Of a stretch of 49,378 nt of DNA, positions 47,641 to 49,378 are shown piece by piece. Within the stretch, counting starts at the first letter, position 1, and every line of letters begins with the position of its first letter. The notes beneath the pieces are model-generated. The model worked only from the letters and a program-made list of their open reading frames with translations, was not told the origin of the DNA and did not search any database. The position numbers were made by a program, and so were the translations under genes. The stretch is from contig NHDW01000004.1 of assembly GCA_002170535.1 (NCBI GenBank), positions 337,500 to 386,877 of the forward strand. Direction: 5' to 3'. The DNA comes from Methylococcaceae bacterium TMED69 (GTDB lineage: Bacteria > Pseudomonadota > Gammaproteobacteria > Ga0077536).

Positions 47641-48257
47641 TGGGGACAGTATTAACGGTTCAAAATACTAGTAAAAAGCGAGAGATAACTTTGGCTGACA
47701 GTATTTTCGCAGTTGATTACAGGGAAGCCTTGGTTCATCAAGTTGTTACGGCTTATCAGTCTGGAGGGAGATCGGGATCGAAGGCTCAAAAAAATCGTTC
47801 ACAGGTAAGTGGTGGAGGTGCTAAGCCTTGGCGACAAAAAGGCACGGGCCGCGCACGAGCAGGTACTTCTAGAAGCCCTATTTGGAGAGGTGGCGGCCGG
47901 ACTTTTGCCGCGACCCCTAGAAATTTTGGGCAAAAAATCAATAGAAAGATGTATAAAACAGCGCTCAAATCCATGCTCTCAGAGTTGTTAAGACAAAAAA
48001 GAGTTTCTGTAATTGAGAATTTAATTTTTGAGGCTCCGAGAACAAAAAAAGCAAAAGAGTTATTAATTCAGTTGAAAGTTGATTCTGCTCTATTTGTGAC
48101 TGCTGAAGTTGAGGAAAATTCTATTTTATCTCTGAGGAATATACCCTCTACTGATGTGATAGATGTCTCTGAGCTCAATCCGCTTTCGATAATACAATAT
48201 GAAAATCTAATTTTTACTTGCGATGCGGTAAAGAAAATTGAGGATTTGCTCATATGA
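47637..48257 (+). CDS. rplD: 50S ribosomal protein L4
   Basis: A 206-residue L4. The extended loop lining the exit tunnel is recognisable by GGGAKPWRQKGTGRARAGTS followed by RSPIWRGGG. In E. coli, L4 represses its own operon through the S10 leader, but no such leader fits here. It overlaps rplC and rplW by ATGA junctions. Confidence 0.98.
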   Translation: MMGTVLTVQNTSKKREITLADSIFAVDYREALVHQVVTAYQSGGRSGSKAQKNRSQVSGGGAKPWRQKGTGRARAGTSRSPIWRGGGRTFAATPRNFGQKINRKMYKTALKSMLSELLRQKRVSVIENLIFEAPRTKKAKELLIQLKVDSALFVTAEVEENSILSLRNIPSTDVIDVSELNPLSIIQYENLIFTCDAVKKIEDLLI

Positions 48258-48550
48258 ATCAAGAACGACTCTACAAAATTATCGTGAGGCCAAGGCTATC
48301 TGAGAAGAATGCGAGAGTTTCGGAACTTGGCAACCAGTACGTCTTTGAAGTGCTTAATGACGCAACGAAAACTGAGATTAAGAGTGCGATAGAGTTATCT
48401 TTTAACGTAGAAGTGAAATCTGTCAGCACTTCTTTGGTCAGGGCAAAGCGAAAAATGTTCAGAGGAAGAGCTGGTTCAACGAAAGCATGGAAGAAAGCTT
48501 TCGTTCGTTTGAAAGACGGCTTTGAAATAGACTTTATGGCGGCGGAGTAA
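48254..48550 (+). CDS. rplW: 50S ribosomal protein L23
   Basis: A 98-residue L23 at the tunnel exit, docking site for trigger factor and SRP. Features are [23 protein letters not shown] (split), [16 protein letters not shown] and the basic [10 protein letters not shown] loop. ATGA overlap with rplD. Confidence 0.98.
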   Translation: MNQERLYKIIVRPRLSEKNARVSELGNQYVFEVLNDATKTEIKSAIELSFNVEVKSVSTSLVRAKRKMFRGRAGSTKAWKKAFVRLKDGFEIDFMAAE

Positions 48551-48554
48551 GAAT

Positions 48555-49378
48555 ATGGTATTAAAACGTGCAAAGCCAACATCCCCTGGAAGAAGAGGTG
48601 CAGTATTTAGCAAAACACCAGATTTATGGAAAGGCAAACCAGAAAAAAGTTTACTGGAACATCAATCAAAGCGTTCTGGTAGAAATAATTCTGGAAGAAT
48701 TACCGTCAGACATAGAGGTGGAGGCCATAAGCAACGGTATAGGTTAATTGACTTTAAGAGGACAATGGATGGTATTCCAGCCCTCGTCTCTCGTATTGAA
48801 TACGATCCAAACCGTACAGCTCATATTGCTCTTTTGGTTTATGAAAACGGTTTTAAATCTTATATTGTTGCACCCAAGGGCCTTGAGATGGGGGCTTCAT
48901 TAAAATCAGGTCCGGACGCATCGATCCAGATTGGGAATTGTTTGCCACTAAAAAATATTCCGGTGGGAAGCATTATACATTGCGTAGAAATGAAACCTGG
49001 GAAAGGAGCGCAGATTGGGAGGAGTGCTGGTAGTTCGGTTCAATTTGTAGCAAAAGAGGGTAACTCCGCCACACTTCGTCTAAGGTCAGGTGAGATGAGA
49101 CGAGTCCCTTTAGATTGTAGGGCAACTCTTGGTGAAGTTGGAAACGCAGAGCATTCTCTTAAATCTTTCGGTAAGGCTGGAGCTAAAAGATGGTTAGGGA
49201 TTAGACCTACAGTAAGAGGAGTTGCCATGAATCCAGTTGATCATCCACACGGTGGTGGTGAGGGTCGTTCTTCTGGAGGTAGACACCCTGTAAGCCCATG
49301 GGGCGTTCCTACAAAAGGTCATAAAACAAGATCTAATAAAAGAACCGATAAATTTATAGTTCGTTCAAGAAGTAAAAA
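48555..49378 (+). CDS. rplB: 50S ribosomal protein L2 (cut by window end)
   Basis: 274 complete codons of L2 are present and the frame is open at the window edge, so only the last residue or so and the stop are missing. The conserved [34 protein letters not shown] and [14 protein letters not shown], the last with the His needed for peptidyl transfer, identify it. The start is ATG 48555, 4 bases after rplW. It continues the S10 operon. Confidence 0.98.
   Translation, partial: MVLKRAKPTSPGRRGAVFSKTPDLWKGKPEKSLLEHQSKRSGRNNSGRITVRHRGGGHKQRYRLIDFKRTMDGIPALVSRIEYDPNRTAHIALLVYENGFKSYIVAPKGLEMGASLKSGPDASIQIGNCLPLKNIPVGSIIHCVEMKPGKGAQIGRSAGSSVQFVAKEGNSATLRLRSGEMRRVPLDCRATLGEVGNAEHSLKSFGKAGAKRWLGIRPTVRGVAMNPVDHPHGGGEGRSSGGRHPVSPWGVPTKGHKTRSNKRTDKFIVRSRSK

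Overview
The window is a low-GC, very gene-dense chromosomal segment whose gene orders are those of the Gammaproteobacteria: dapF-DUF484-xerC, DUF971-ubiE-ubiJ-ubiB, gpmI/rhodanese-gpsA/trmL, def-fmt-rsmB-DUF4390-ntrY-ntrX-trkA-trkH, and tRNA-tuf-tRNA-secE-nusG-rplKAJL-rpoBC-rpsLG-fusA-rpsJ-rplCDWB. AT richness, tiny spacers, ATGA overlaps and the absence of mobile elements suggest a streamlined, probably free-living aquatic gammaproteobacterium. That lifestyle is inference. I see no rRNA, CRISPR, prophage, insertion sequence or defence island, and no stretch over 300 bases lacks a gene.

Layout. 1-6.3 kb (+): a PagL-like outer-membrane protein, a PolB-like exonuclease, RlmD, a YkuD-domain protein without an export signal, NagZ, an MscS channel and DapF. 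6.3-11.4 kb (+): DUF484, XerC, DUF971 and the ubiquinone genes ubiE-ubiJ-ubiB. 11.4-15.1 kb (-): a CtpA-type protease, a short EnvC-like amidase activator and GpmI. 15.2-16.7 kb (+): a rhodanese and GpsA. 16.7-26.8 kb (-): one long tightly coupled run read as def-fmt-rsmB-DUF4390-ntrY-ntrX-trkA-trkH-trmL. 27.1-30.0 kb (+): topA and tsaC. 30.0-43.5 kb (+): tRNA-Tyr, -Gly, -Thr, tuf, tRNA-Trp, secE, nusG, four ribosomal protein genes, rpoB and rpoC, closed by a terminator. 43.5 kb to the end (+): rpsL, rpsG, fusA running directly into the S10 operon. The window stops one or two codons before the end of rplB.

How the parts work together. The first block deals with the envelope and peptidoglycan turnover (PagL-like protein, YkuD protein, NagZ, MscS, DapF). 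The central minus-strand operon joins initiator-tRNA formylation and deformylation, an rRNA methylase, an NtrYX-type two-component system and the Trk potassium transporter. The right third is the core transcription and translation block.

Nothing here is clearly a new multi-gene system. The best leads are an NtrX-like regulator that has lost the sigma-54 contact loop and the Walker B aspartate; a YkuD enzyme predicted to be cytoplasmic beside nagZ; a consensus promoter overlapping the rpoBC terminator; competing RNA hairpins between rplL and rpoB; and several conserved neighbourhoods missing their usual members (hslVU, grxC-secB, dprA, tufA).
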